A stretch of 64,000 bases of DNA from Stenotrophomonas maltophilia (GTDB lineage: Bacteria; Pseudomonadota; Gammaproteobacteria; Xanthomonadales; Xanthomonadaceae): NCBI RefSeq assembly GCF_002138415.1, contig NZ_CP015612.1, positions 660,001-724,000 of the forward strand. The letters are read 5' to 3'. Made by a program: the position numbers and the translations under genes. Every line of letters begins with the position of its first letter. Position 1 is the stretch's first letter. The notes under the pieces are model-generated. The model made no database searches, was not told where the DNA came from, and worked only from the letters and a program-made list of their open reading frames with translations. Shown piece by piece: positions 10,693 to 18,292 of the stretch.

Positions 10693-11577
10693 TCACGCGC
10701 ACGCGTCGGTCCACATCATCTCGGCGATCGGGCGCAGTGCCTTGCACTCCTGCGTCATCTCATCGGCCGACTGCACCTGGGCCTTGGCCTTCAGTTCCTC
10801 GGCCATCGCGTCCACGCCGCTGATCTGGTCGGGTGCAGTTTTCGCCACGCAGGCACGGTGCTGCTGCAGCAGCAGGTCGCAACCCGGTACGCCGGTCACC
10901 TTCGGCGCGTTGGCCGCCTGCGCGTCCTGCATCCAGTCCTCGAACGGTGCCAGCGCGCCGGTCACGGTACCCACCAGATCATCGAAGTTACCGCTGTACC
11001 AGTAGCCGTTGTCCTTTGCCGGGTACAGGGTGAAGGTGCCGCTGACCGGCACGCGTGCGCCACTCTGCAGCGCCTGGGTATAGGCATCGGTGAACTGCTT
11101 GCGCGCGGCCGGGCTGGCATCGTCGGCCAGGCTGGCGGCGAACAGCGGGCGGACCTTGCCCAGGTCGGGCAGCTGGCAGCTGAAGCTGATCCGCGCCAGC
11201 TTCTGGTCTTCAACGTACTCGTTGTCTTCGATCACGCTCTTGGTGGCGCGGCACTTCGAATCACGCAGCGCCTTGGCATACAGCGCTTCGGTGGCCGCAG
11301 CGTCGACCTTGGCGCCGGTGCTGGCCAGTACGGTCTGCCAGGGCTCGGCCAATGCCTTGGCCAGCGCACCCGGGTTCGGGGTCACGGCATCCTGGCCCTC
11401 GAACGCCGGCATCAGTGCGTCATTGAGCGTGCGTGTGGCGGCCGCGTCGTCTTCCAGCAGCACGCGAGCGTACAGGTCGAAGGCCTGCTCGGGCGTCAGT
11501 TGGGCCGGTGCAGCGCCGGCAATCAGCGGGGCGCACAGCAGCATGCTGGCCAGCAGAGTACGGGTGGGGGTCTTCAT
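10693..11577 (-). CDS. Secreted protein of unknown function
   Basis: 294 aa with a signal peptide cleaved near AGAAPA (residue 24). The remainder looks soluble, mostly helical, with five or more cysteines (SKCRATK, FSCQLP, PGCDLL, HRACVA, QECKALR, TDACA), which suggests a disulfide-bonded periplasmic protein. No named domain was recognised. It is co-oriented with the lipoprotein at 10163 and the Ax21-like gene at 11731, but REPs and a terminator lie between them, so each may be its own unit. Confidence 0.6.
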   Translation of the reverse strand: MKTPTRTLLASMLLCAPLIAGAAPAQLTPEQAFDLYARVLLEDDAAATRTLNDALMPAFEGQDAVTPNPGALAKALAEPWQTVLASTGAKVDAAATEALYAKALRDSKCRATKSVIEDNEYVEDQKLARISFSCQLPDLGKVRPLFAASLADDASPAARKQFTDAYTQALQSGARVPVSGTFTLYPAKDNGYWYSGNFDDLVGTVTGALAPFEDWMQDAQAANAPKVTGVPGCDLLLQQHRACVAKTAPDQISGVDAMAEELKAKAQVQSADEMTQECKALRPIAEMMWTDACA

Positions 11578-11671
11578 GACGGTGTTTTCCTGTTCCAGAG
11601 GCGCGCAAGCCTAGCGCATCTGCCCACACTTTCGATGGCGCGATGGGGTCACGTGGCGGCGTACAGCGGCC

Positions 11672-11702
11672 AAAAAAAACGGGCCCCTTGCGGGGCCCGT
11701 TC
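11672..11702 (-). terminator. Strong intrinsic terminator of the Ax21-like gene
   Basis: On the minus strand the stem ACGGGCCCC-GCAA-GGGGCCCGT is followed by eight T residues (AAAAAAAA at 11672-11679 on the plus strand). It lies about 30 bp after the stop of the outer-membrane gene. This is the clearest rho-independent terminator in the window. Confidence 0.9.
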
Positions 11703-11730
11703 GATCGCACGACGAGGAGCGATCGTTGGA

Positions 11731-12351
11731 TCAGAAGCTGGCGCGGACACCGGCCGAGTACTGGGTGACATCGCGGTAGCCGGAGATCTCGCCCACCAGA
11801 CCCCAGGTCTTGGTGAAGTTGATCTGGCCACCGATGGTGCCGACCCAGGTGCCCTTGTAGTTGTTGCCGCCGTCCATGTAACCGGCCTTGGCCCAGGCTT
11901 CGGTCATGCGCGACGGCTTGCCGCGGATGCCCATGGTGGCGCGGGCCAGGTTGGTGTGGTCCTTGTAGCGGTCGCTGTAGCCGTCGTAACGATCGGTCAG
12001 TTCAGCGTTCTGGCGCACCCAGGCGATGTCGGCGGTGAAGTCGACGCGGTCGGTCCATGGCATGTGGTAGCCGATGCCCAGCTCCGGCTGATTCAGTTCA
12101 ACCTTCAGCGAACCGTCGCTGTAGTGGTAGGTCTTGCTGGTGCGCGACCAGCCACCGAACACGTAGACCTGTTCGGCGATGGCCACGGAGCCACGCAGGT
12201 AGCCGCCGTCGACCTTCGGGTCGTCCAGTGCGTTGTCGTCAACCTTGACCTGCGTCCAGCCGCCTTCGACGTAGGTGTAGCTCAGGGCGTCAGCCGAAGC
12301 CGTGAACGGAGCGGCGGCCAGCAGGGCGGCCACGATCAGGATCTTGCGCAT
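11731..12351 (-). CDS. Ax21-family outer-membrane beta-barrel protein
   Basis: 206 aa with signal peptide MRKILIVAALLAAAPFTASA. The mature sequence begins LSYTYVEGGWTQVK and shows alternating strands ending in the outer-membrane signature YSAGVRASF with terminal Phe. The opening (SYxYVEGG) and overall plan match the Ax21/OmpX-like small barrels common in Xanthomonas and Stenotrophomonas; Ax21 was once claimed as a quorum signal, a claim later withdrawn, and it is now seen as an outer-membrane/vesicle protein. The start is at 12351, where the signal peptide begins. It has its own strong terminator at 11672. Confidence 0.8.
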   Translation of the reverse strand: MRKILIVAALLAAAPFTASADALSYTYVEGGWTQVKVDDNALDDPKVDGGYLRGSVAIAEQVYVFGGWSRTSKTYHYSDGSLKVELNQPELGIGYHMPWTDRVDFTADIAWVRQNAELTDRYDGYSDRYKDHTNLARATMGIRGKPSRMTEAWAKAGYMDGGNNYKGTWVGTIGGQINFTKTWGLVGEISGYRDVTQYSAGVRASF

Positions 12352-12493
12352 GGGAATTCCTGTGAATTTCAGTCCATTGGCGGACCTGCCCAGCGGGCGG
12401 CCCGTGGCGACCTCATGTCGTCCGGTGAAGGATTTTAATGAAAGTTTTACAAAATGCGAGCGACGGCCGTCACAAGCTACGGCAGGCTTGGCC

Positions 12494-12600
12494 GGGGTCG
12501 GATCCGTTTCCCGCTGGGAAACGGCTCTGACCCGCTGTGCTGCTACGGGGCCACTGGCCATGGGGTCAGAGCCCTTTCCTGCGGAAAGGGATCCGACCCC
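12494..12600. repeat. Two REP palindromes upstream of the FMN riboswitch
   Basis: GGGTCGGATCCGTTTCCC ... (12494-12533) and a reverse-oriented unit (12562-12600). They separate the divergent Ax21-like gene from the rib operon leader. Confidence 0.85.
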
Positions 12601-12649
12601 GTTCAGCGGGGGCTGGTACACTACGCGGGCCGGTTCGCCGGTACACAAA

Positions 12650-12788
12650 CGTCTTCAGGGCGGGGTGCAATTCCCCACCGGCGGTAGGTGCGCAAGCACG
12701 AGCCCGCGAGCGCCCCGGCCCACGGCCGGGGGTCAGCAGATCCGGTCCAATGCCGGAGCCGACGGTATAGTCCGGATGAAAGAAGACG
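12650..12788 (+). promoter_or_regulatory. FMN riboswitch (RFN element) of the ribE operon
   Basis: The closing stem CGTCTTC (12650) / GAAGACG (12782) encloses the conserved RFN blocks AGGGCGGGGTGCAATTCCCC, ACCGGCGGTA, AGCCCGCGAGC, GATCCGGT and GCCGACGGTATAGTCCGGATG. It binds FMN and reduces expression of the downstream riboflavin genes. A perfect 7-bp stem CAGGGCC-TTTGT-GGCCCTG follows at 12794-12812, then a GC hairpin and TTTTT before the ribosome site, plausible parts of the expression platform. It controls ribE onward, not ribD. Confidence 0.97.
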
Positions 12789-12868
12789 GTGCTACAGGGC
12801 CTTTGTGGCCCTGCGCCCGCCTGTTTGCCTTGCGGCGTTTTTCGCTCACTTTTCGCGGAGAACGTTTC

Positions 12869-13495
12869 TTGTTTACTGGAATCATCGAAGGCGTCGGCCG
12901 TCTGGCCGCACGCGAATCCATCGGCGGCGATGTCCGCTTCACCTTCAATGTCGGAAACCTGCCGTTCGACAACGTGCAGATGGGCGAGAGCATTGCCATC
13001 AACGGCGTCTGCCTCACCGTCATCGCATTCGACGCCAGCAGCTTCCAGGCCGATGCCTCTACCGAGACCCTGGGCCTGACCACGCTGGGCCAGCTGGGCG
13101 AAGGTGCGGTCATCAACCTGGAGCGCGCCATGCGCCCGACCGACCGCCTGGGCGGCCATCTGGTCAGCGGCCATGTCGACGGCTTGGGACAGGTGCTGTC
13201 CATCCACGAAGATGCGCGTGCCCAGCGTTGGCGTTTCGCCGCGCCGGCCTCGCTACGCCGCTACATCGCCAAGAAGGGCTCGATCTGCGTGGACGGCGTC
13301 AGCCTCACCGTCAACGAAGTGGATGATGAGGGCTTCGAAGTCGCCCTGATCCCGCACACCGTGGCCAACACCGCCTTCTCCGCGGCAGGCGTGGGCAGCG
13401 CAGTCAATCTTGAAATCGACCTGGTCGCCCGTTACGTCGAACGCTTGATCGGAGCGCCGACCAACGGTCAGCACCCACATGGAGATGCAGCATGA
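12869..13495 (+). CDS. ribE: Riboflavin synthase alpha chain, TTG start
   Basis: 208-aa enzyme that dismutates two lumazine molecules to riboflavin. Two internally homologous lumazine-binding halves are visible: GESIAINGVCLTV with GGHLVSGHVDG, and GSICVDGVSLTVNEV. The family begins MFTGIIEGVG; here that reads TTG-TTT-ACT-GGA, so TTG at 12869 is the start, with GGAG 8 bases upstream. A longer open frame runs back through the riboswitch and should not be used as the N-terminus. It is the first gene behind the FMN riboswitch, and its stop overlaps the next start by 4 bases. Confidence 0.94.
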   Translation: MFTGIIEGVGRLAARESIGGDVRFTFNVGNLPFDNVQMGESIAINGVCLTVIAFDASSFQADASTETLGLTTLGQLGEGAVINLERAMRPTDRLGGHLVSGHVDGLGQVLSIHEDARAQRWRFAAPASLRRYIAKKGSICVDGVSLTVNEVDDEGFEVALIPHTVANTAFSAAGVGSAVNLEIDLVARYVERLIGAPTNGQHPHGDAA

Positions 13496-14592
13496 ATTTC
13501 GCCCCGATTCCGGAAATCCTGGAAGACATCCGCCTGGGCCGCATGGTCGTCATCGTCGATGACGAAGACCGCGAGAACGAAGGCGACCTGATCATGGCCG
13601 CCGAGCTGGTCAAGGCCAGCGACATCAACTTCATGGTCACCCATGGCCGTGGCCTGGTGTGCCTGCCGCTGAACCGCAGCCGCGCCGCCGATCTCGGCCT
13701 GGCGCCGATGGTGCAGGCCAATACCGCGCAGTTCCAGACCAATTTCACGGTCAGCATCGAGGCCGCCGAGGGTGTCACCACCGGTATCTCGGCGCACGAC
13801 CGCGCGCACACCATCCGTACCGCGGTGAAGCCGAACGCCAAGCCGTCGGACCTGCACCAGCCGGGCCATATCTTCCCGCTGATCGCCCAGCCGGGCGGCG
13901 TGCTGACCCGCGCCGGCCACACCGAGGCCGCCGTGGACATGGCCATGCTGGCCGGGCTGGAACCGGCCGGCGTGCTGGTGGAGATCCTGAACCCGGATGG
14001 CAGCATGGCGCGCCGCCCGGAGCTGGAAGTGTTCGCGCGCGAGCACGGCCTGAAGATGGGCTCCATCGCCGACCTGATCGCCTACCGCCTGGCTACCGAA
14101 AAGACCGTCGAGCGCGTGGACGAGCGCGAGATCGACACCGAATTCGGCCCGTTCAAGCTGGTGACTTACCGCGACCGCATCGCCCACGACCTGCATTTCG
14201 CCCTGGTCCGTGGCACGCCGGATGCGGACACCCCGACCCTGGTGCGCGTGCAGGTGGAAAACCCGCTGGCCGACCTGCTGCACTGGCGCCGTGACGACTT
14301 CGGCGTGGCCGCCACCGATGCCCTGCGCGCGATCGATGCCGAAGGCGCTGGTGTGATGGTGGTGCTGCAGGCCCCGCGCGACGGCGAGGCCCTGCTGGCC
14401 CGCCTGCGCCAGCAGCCGGCGCCGGTGGTGCCGGGCAAGGACAAGGACGTGAGCCAGTGGCGCCGCAACGGTGCCGGCGCGCAGATCCTGTCCGACCTGG
14501 GCCTGGGCAAGCTGCGCGTACTGGGCACCCCGCGCCGCCAGATCGGCCTGGCCGGGTACGGCCTGGAAGTGGTGGAGACGGTCACCCTGTAA
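13492..14592 (+). CDS. ribB: DHBP synthase with degenerate GTP cyclohydrolase II domain (RibBX type)
   Basis: 366 aa. Residues 1 to about 200 are a complete 3,4-dihydroxy-2-butanone-4-phosphate synthase (DDEDRENEGDL, GRGLVCLPL, RAGHTEAAVDMAMLAGL). Residues about 205-366 align in length with GTP cyclohydrolase II but lack its zinc cysteines (no HSECLTGD or CDCG; the position reads LVRVQVENPLADLLHWRRD) and the RQEGRNIGL catalytic block. It should supply the four-carbon unit of riboflavin but not the GTP opening step, which would need a separate ribA outside the window. It is co-transcribed with ribE by a 4-base ATGA overlap. Confidence 0.9.
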   Translation: MNFAPIPEILEDIRLGRMVVIVDDEDRENEGDLIMAAELVKASDINFMVTHGRGLVCLPLNRSRAADLGLAPMVQANTAQFQTNFTVSIEAAEGVTTGISAHDRAHTIRTAVKPNAKPSDLHQPGHIFPLIAQPGGVLTRAGHTEAAVDMAMLAGLEPAGVLVEILNPDGSMARRPELEVFAREHGLKMGSIADLIAYRLATEKTVERVDEREIDTEFGPFKLVTYRDRIAHDLHFALVRGTPDADTPTLVRVQVENPLADLLHWRRDDFGVAATDALRAIDAEGAGVMVVLQAPRDGEALLARLRQQPAPVVPGKDKDVSQWRRNGAGAQILSDLGLGKLRVLGTPRRQIGLAGYGLEVVETVTL

Positions 14593-14595
14593 TGG

Positions 14596-14708
14596 GTAGT
14601 GCCGGCCGCTGGCCGGCAACTGCTTCCCCTGGATTGCCGGCCAGCGGCCGGCACTACCGGTGGGTGCCGACCCCATGCCACCGGTGGGTGCCGACCGTTG
14701 GTCGGCAC
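14596..14708. repeat. REP dimer plus two single REPs before ribH
   Basis: A GTAGTGCCGGCCGCTGGCCGGCA unit and its inverted mate (14596-14658) form one large hairpin, followed by a GTGGGTGCCGACC half-unit and a full GTGGGTGCCGACCGTTGGTCGGCAC unit ending at 14708. The cluster splits ribBX from ribH within the operon. Confidence 0.88.
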
Positions 14709-14787
14709 ACCCTGCAGGCCCCCGCCAGCCACGGCCGGGGCCCATCCACGCTAGAATTACCCCCTTATCGAGTCCCCCAAGCCGCAT

Positions 14788-15255
14788 ATGAGCCACTTCG
14801 AAGGCGATCTTCGCACTCCCGAATCGGCGCGCTTCGCCATCCTGGCCAGCCGCTGGAACGCCCGCATCACCGACACGCTGGTCGCTGGCGCCCGCCAGAG
14901 CCTGGCCGGCAACGGCATCACCGAAGCCAACATCGACGTGATCCGCGTGCCGGGTGCCTGGGAACTGCCGCTGGTGGCCGCGCGCCTGGCCGCCGCCCAT
15001 GAACACGCCGCCATCCTCACCCTGGGCTGCGTGATCCGTGGCGATACCCGCCACTACGAACACGTGGCCGACCGCTGCGCCGAAGGCCTGATGCGCGTGC
15101 AGCTGGACTTCGGCGTGCCGGTGCTGAACGGCGTGCTGGCGGTGGAACGCGTTGAAGATGCCGAGGCCCGCGCAGGCGGCAGCCACGGCAACAAGGGCGA
15201 GGAAGTCGCACTCGCCGCATTGGAAATGGTCAATCTTCTGGAGCAGCTGCCATGA
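14788..15255 (+). CDS. ribH: 6,7-dimethyl-8-ribityllumazine synthase
   Basis: 155 aa; condenses the DHBP from RibB with the RibD-derived pyrimidine. Typical features are [10 protein letters not shown] at the N-terminus, [24 protein letters not shown] with the catalytic His, and [12 protein letters not shown]. The stop codon shares ATGA with the nusB start at 15252. This ribH-nusB linkage is widespread and may couple flavin supply to ribosome/antitermination genes. Confidence 0.96.
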   Translation: MSHFEGDLRTPESARFAILASRWNARITDTLVAGARQSLAGNGITEANIDVIRVPGAWELPLVAARLAAAHEHAAILTLGCVIRGDTRHYEHVADRCAEGLMRVQLDFGVPVLNGVLAVERVEDAEARAGGSHGNKGEEVALAALEMVNLLEQLP

Positions 15256-15731
15256 ACAAGAACACCCAGGGCAAGCCCTCCGGTAAACCCGTCCGCCGCG
15301 ATGGTGTCGATCCGGTGCTGCGCTCGCGCGCTCGCCGTCGTGCCGTGCAGGCCATCTACGCCTGGCAGATCTCCGGCGGCAACGCCCAGTCGCTGATCGC
15401 CCAGTTCGCCCACGAGCAGGCCCGCGAAATCGCCGACCTGGCGTACTTCGAGGCGCTGCTGCACGGCGTGCTCGACAACCGCCGCGACATCGACGAAGCG
15501 CTCGGCCCGTACCTGGACCGTGGCATCGAAGAAGTGGACGCGATCGAACGCGCGGTGCTGCGCCTGGCCGCCTACGAGCTGCGCTACCGCCTGGACGTGC
15601 CGTACCGCGTGGTGATCAACGAGGCCATCGAATCGGCCAAGCGCTTCGGTTCCGAGCACGGCCACACCTACGTCAACGGCGTGCTGGATCGTGCCGCCGT
15701 GGAATGGCGGAAGGTCGAATCGGGTCACTGA
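15252..15731 (+). CDS. nusB: Transcription antitermination factor NusB
   Basis: 159 aa, all-helical RNA-binding protein that, with NusE (S10), binds boxA in rRNA leaders. [19 protein letters not shown] is the classic arginine-rich start, and the end [31 protein letters not shown] is the conserved C-terminal block. It has an N-terminal lysine-rich extension of about 25 residues. It overlaps ribH by 4 bases; a REP dimer separates it from thiL. Confidence 0.96.
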   Translation: MNKNTQGKPSGKPVRRDGVDPVLRSRARRRAVQAIYAWQISGGNAQSLIAQFAHEQAREIADLAYFEALLHGVLDNRRDIDEALGPYLDRGIEEVDAIERAVLRLAAYELRYRLDVPYRVVINEAIESAKRFGSEHGHTYVNGVLDRAAVEWRKVESGH

Positions 15732-15740
15732 CCCACCTGT

Positions 15741-15808
15741 GGTAGTGCCGGCCGCTGGCCGGCAGCTGCAGGGATCCTGAGGTTGCCGGCCAGCGGCCGG
15801 CACTACCG
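15741..15808. repeat. REP dimer between nusB and thiL
   Basis: GGTAGTGCCGGCCGCTGGCCGGCA and its inverse about 20 bp apart, making one long potential hairpin, almost the same module as at 14596. Confidence 0.88.
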
Positions 15809-15851
15809 CCCACCGCGCACTGCGCGGCACGTACAACAGCGGGAACGCCCC

Positions 15852-16814
15852 ATGTCCCTGGCCGAATTCGCCCTCATCGACCGCATCCGCGCCCGTACCC
15901 TCGAGCGCGACGACATCCTGCTCGGCATCGGTGACGACGCCGCGCTGCTGCAGCCGCGCGCCAACGAACAGCTGGTGGTCACCGCCGACACGCTCAACAG
16001 CGGCGTGCACTTCCCGGCGGAAACTCCGGCCTTCGACATCGGCTGGAAGACCCTGGCGGTCAATCTGTCGGACCTCGCAGCGATGGGCGCGCGCCCGGCG
16101 TGGTGCACGCTGGCGCTGTCGCTGCCGGAAGCCTCTGAAGACTGGATCGACGCCTTCGCCGATGGCTTCTTTGCCTTGGCCGACCAGCACGACATCGCAC
16201 TGATCGGCGGTGACACCACGCGTGGCCCGCTGTCGCTGTCGGTGACCGCAATGGGCCAGGTCGGGCGTGGCCAGGCGCTGCGCCGCGACCGCGCGCAGGT
16301 GGGTGACGACCTCTGGGTGAGCGGCACACTTGGCGATGCCGCCGGTGCGCTGCGCCTGTGGCAGCAGGGGGCGCTGAGCGTAACCACCGCCACGCTGCTG
16401 GCCGACTACGAAAGCCTGCGCCTGCGCCTGCTGCGGCCGACGCCGCGTGTGACCTTGGGCCTGCGTCTGCGTGCATTCGCGCACGCGGCGGTGGATGTGT
16501 CCGACGGCCTGCTGGCCGACCTTGGCCACATCGCCACGCGCAGCAACGTGGCCGCGCATGTGGATGCCGATTCGCTGCCGATCTCGCACGCGCTGCGTGA
16601 ACTGCTCGGCCGCGACGATGCGCGTGACTGCGCACTGCGCGGTGGCGACGACTACGAACTGTGCTTCACCGCCGCCGCCGACCAGCGCGACGCGCTGCAC
16701 TACCTGGCTGAATCGCTGGACGTGCCGCTCACCCGCATCGGCCGCATCGCCGAAGGGCAGGGCGTACACGTGGATGGCGAAGCCGCCGACGGCGGATACC
16801 AGCACTTCGCGTAG
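15852..16814 (+). CDS. thiL: Thiamine-monophosphate kinase
   Basis: 320 aa; phosphorylates thiamine phosphate to thiamine pyrophosphate. Glycine/aspartate-rich ATP and Mg sites are visible: GIGDDAALL, ALIGGDTTRG, AVDVSDGLLADL and LRGGDDYELCF. The ATG at 15852 (MSLAEFALIDRI) is selected because the longer frame starts within REP DNA. It is the last member of the ribE-ribBX-ribH-nusB-thiL string, a common order in gammaproteobacteria. The tandem REP array begins directly after its stop. Confidence 0.95.
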   Translation: MSLAEFALIDRIRARTLERDDILLGIGDDAALLQPRANEQLVVTADTLNSGVHFPAETPAFDIGWKTLAVNLSDLAAMGARPAWCTLALSLPEASEDWIDAFADGFFALADQHDIALIGGDTTRGPLSLSVTAMGQVGRGQALRRDRAQVGDDLWVSGTLGDAAGALRLWQQGALSVTTATLLADYESLRLRLLRPTPRVTLGLRLRAFAHAAVDVSDGLLADLGHIATRSNVAAHVDADSLPISHALRELLGRDDARDCALRGGDDYELCFTAAADQRDALHYLAESLDVPLTRIGRIAEGQGVHVDGEAADGGYQHFA

Positions 16815-16819
16815 CAGCA

Positions 16820-17371
16820 GCGGTACTGCTCTGGTGGGTGCCAACCTTGGTTGGCACGAGTGTGTCGACCAAGGTCGACACCTACCAAAGCGGGGGCGGA
16901 GCGGTATTGCTCTGGTGGGTGCCAACCTTGGTTGGCACGGATGTGTCAACCAAGGTCGACACCTACCAAAGCGGGGGCGGAGCGGTATTGCTCTGGTGGG
17001 TGCCAACCTTGGTTGGCACGGATGTGTCAACCAAGGTCGACACCTACCAAAGCGGGGGCGGAGCGGTATTGCTCTGGTGGGTGCCAACCTTGGTTGGCAC
17101 GGATGTGTCGACCAAGGTCGACACCTACCAAAGCGGGGGCGGAGCGGTATTGCTCTGGTAGGTGCCAACCTTGGTTGGCACGGATGTGTCGACCAAGGTC
17201 GACACCTACCAAAGCGGGGGCGGAGCGGTATTGCTCTGGTGGGTGCCAACCTTGGTTGGCACGGATGTGTCGACCAAGGTCGACACCTACCAAAGCGGGG
17301 GCGGAGCGGTATTGCTCTGGTAGGTACCAACCTTGGTTGGCACGAGTGTGTCGACCAAGGTCGACATCTAC
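16820..17371. repeat. Seven-copy 81-bp tandem array built from two REP palindromes
   Basis: Unit starts, marked by GCGGTA(T/C)TGCTCTGG, are at 16820, 16901, 16982, 17063, 17144, 17225 and 17306, a constant period of 81 bp; the last unit ends near 17371. Each unit carries GTGGGTGCCAACCTTGGTTGGCAC and an inverted mate TGTCGACCAAGGTCGACACCTACC, then the linker AAAGCGGGGGCGGA. Only a few bases differ between copies (TCAACC/TCGACC, GTGGG/GTAGG), so the expansion is recent. Since 81 is divisible by 3, repetitive open frames run through it; they are not genes. Confidence 0.95.
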
Positions 17372-17392
17372 GTGCATCCGCATCTTCCCGTG

Positions 17393-17803
17393 TTACGCCG
17401 CGTGCAACTGCACATCCACATACTCGGCCAGCCCACGGCAGGCCAGCAGCAGCCCTTCGCGCACGTCGTCACCCACCTGCTGATCATCATCGCCATCCAC
17501 GCGCACGCGTTCGGTGGCATGCAGAAGTTCCAGCAGCAACGTCAGGCCGGCATTGGCCCGGTCCGCACGTGCCATGGCCATGCATTGGCCTGATGTAAGC
17601 CCCTTGTCTGGCCACGGCTGGCCGTCGGCGGCCTCCACATGGCGGATGCGCTGCAGGCACGCCAGCAGGGTGTTGCTGGTTGCCACAGTGCTGCCGTGCG
17701 TGGCACTGAGCGTGGTTTCCAGTGCGCGGGCGATGGTCTCGGGCAGCTGGTTGGCAGCTTCACCGAGGGTGGCGAACAGGTAAGGGTAGTGCGCAGCAGT
17801 CAT
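17393..17803 (-). CDS. Small protein of unknown function with structured leader
   Basis: 136 aa, no signal peptide or membrane segment. It begins MTAAHYPYLFATLGEAANQL and is mainly alpha-helical. There are two CMAM/LLACLQ-type cysteines, a central DGQPWPDKGLTSGQC segment, and an acidic DGDDDQQVGDDVREGLLLACRGLAEYV C-terminal helix. I recall similar helical proteins in Xanthomonadaceae and distantly Pseudomonas DUF3077-like proteins, but I cannot prove a family. AAGGA lies 8 bases before the ATG at 17803; the longer frame to 18070 only translates the folded leader. Its 270-bp leader is the most structured non-coding stretch in the window. Confidence 0.7.
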   Translation of the reverse strand: MTAAHYPYLFATLGEAANQLPETIARALETTLSATHGSTVATSNTLLACLQRIRHVEAADGQPWPDKGLTSGQCMAMARADRANAGLTLLLELLHATERVRVDGDDDQQVGDDVREGLLLACRGLAEYVDVQLHAA

Positions 17804-17830
17804 GGCGGCATCCTTGTGCAGGAAACAAGG

Positions 17831-18066
17831 GGCCACCCCGCTTAACAGCGAGGGTGGCGGACGGTGCGTGGTTCCAATACCGGTGGCTAACGTTGTCAAA
17901 CGCCGGCGGGCACGAGGCCCCCACGCACCGCCCGCCATAGATGCACGGACAGATTGCCTGCCGACGCCGCCCAGGCTCAGGGGAAGGAGGCGACGCCGGC
18001 AGGCAAGCGTAAACAACATTAGCCAAACGGGATTGGAAGCCCGTGCCACCCGTTGTCGGTGGCACC
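17831..18066 (-). ncRNA. Large composite inverted-repeat element / structured leader
   Basis: The element lies directly upstream of the 136-aa gene and reads as a leader on the minus strand. Mirror-image features are: outer hairpins GCCACCC(17832)/GGGTGGC(17852) and GTGCCACC(18043)/GGTGGCAC(18058); then TTCCAAT (17872) against ATTGGAA (18032); then TGGCTAACGTTGT (17884) against ACAACATTAGCCA (18013), 13 pairs with one G-U; and at the centre a 17-bp stem, 17955-17971 with 17989-18005, having two mismatches. A competing 16-bp stem, 17856-17871 with 17921-17936, has one mismatch. It matches no RNA class I can name. Confidence 0.6.
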
Positions 18067-18173
18067 ACATGATTTACATGGAGCGCCCATGCTGCCAATG
18101 AGAATTGTTGGAAAACTCGAAAACGTTGCAGATGTTCCGCTCGCACGGGGGCGCGTCAATTGCGACAAACCAT

Positions 18174-18264
18174 GTAGAGCCGAGCCCTTGCTCGGCTCAT
18201 AGCGCAATGCACCGGGTTCAGCCCGATCTGGCCGCACAGCAGCCGAGCATGGGCTCGGCTCTAC
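18174..18264. repeat. REP pair, GTAGAGCCGAGC family
   Basis: GTAGAGCCGAGCCCTTGCTCGGCT and the inverted AGCCGAGCATGGGCTCGGCTCTAC about 45 bp apart, between the structured leader and the chaperone gene. Confidence 0.88.
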
Positions 18265-18292
18265 AGAAGACGGCTCGCGCGTCAGGCTGCGC

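Noticed and set aside
12302..12868. N-terminal extension of ribE by 189 residues
   Set aside because: It translates the REPs and the FMN riboswitch; the family N-terminus MFTGIIEG and the GGAG-TTG start are at 12869.
13468..15186. 572-aa open frame antisense to ribBX and ribH
   Set aside because: Runs across two real genes and a REP cluster and has no recognisable domain.
16820..17371. CRISPR array
   Set aside because: Repeats of 81 bp without variable spacers; the whole unit repeats and no cas genes are near.
16820..17383. Long open frames with 27-residue repeats on both strands
   Set aside because: They are produced by the 81-bp (27-codon) period of the REP array; all frames stay open and none has a ribosome site.
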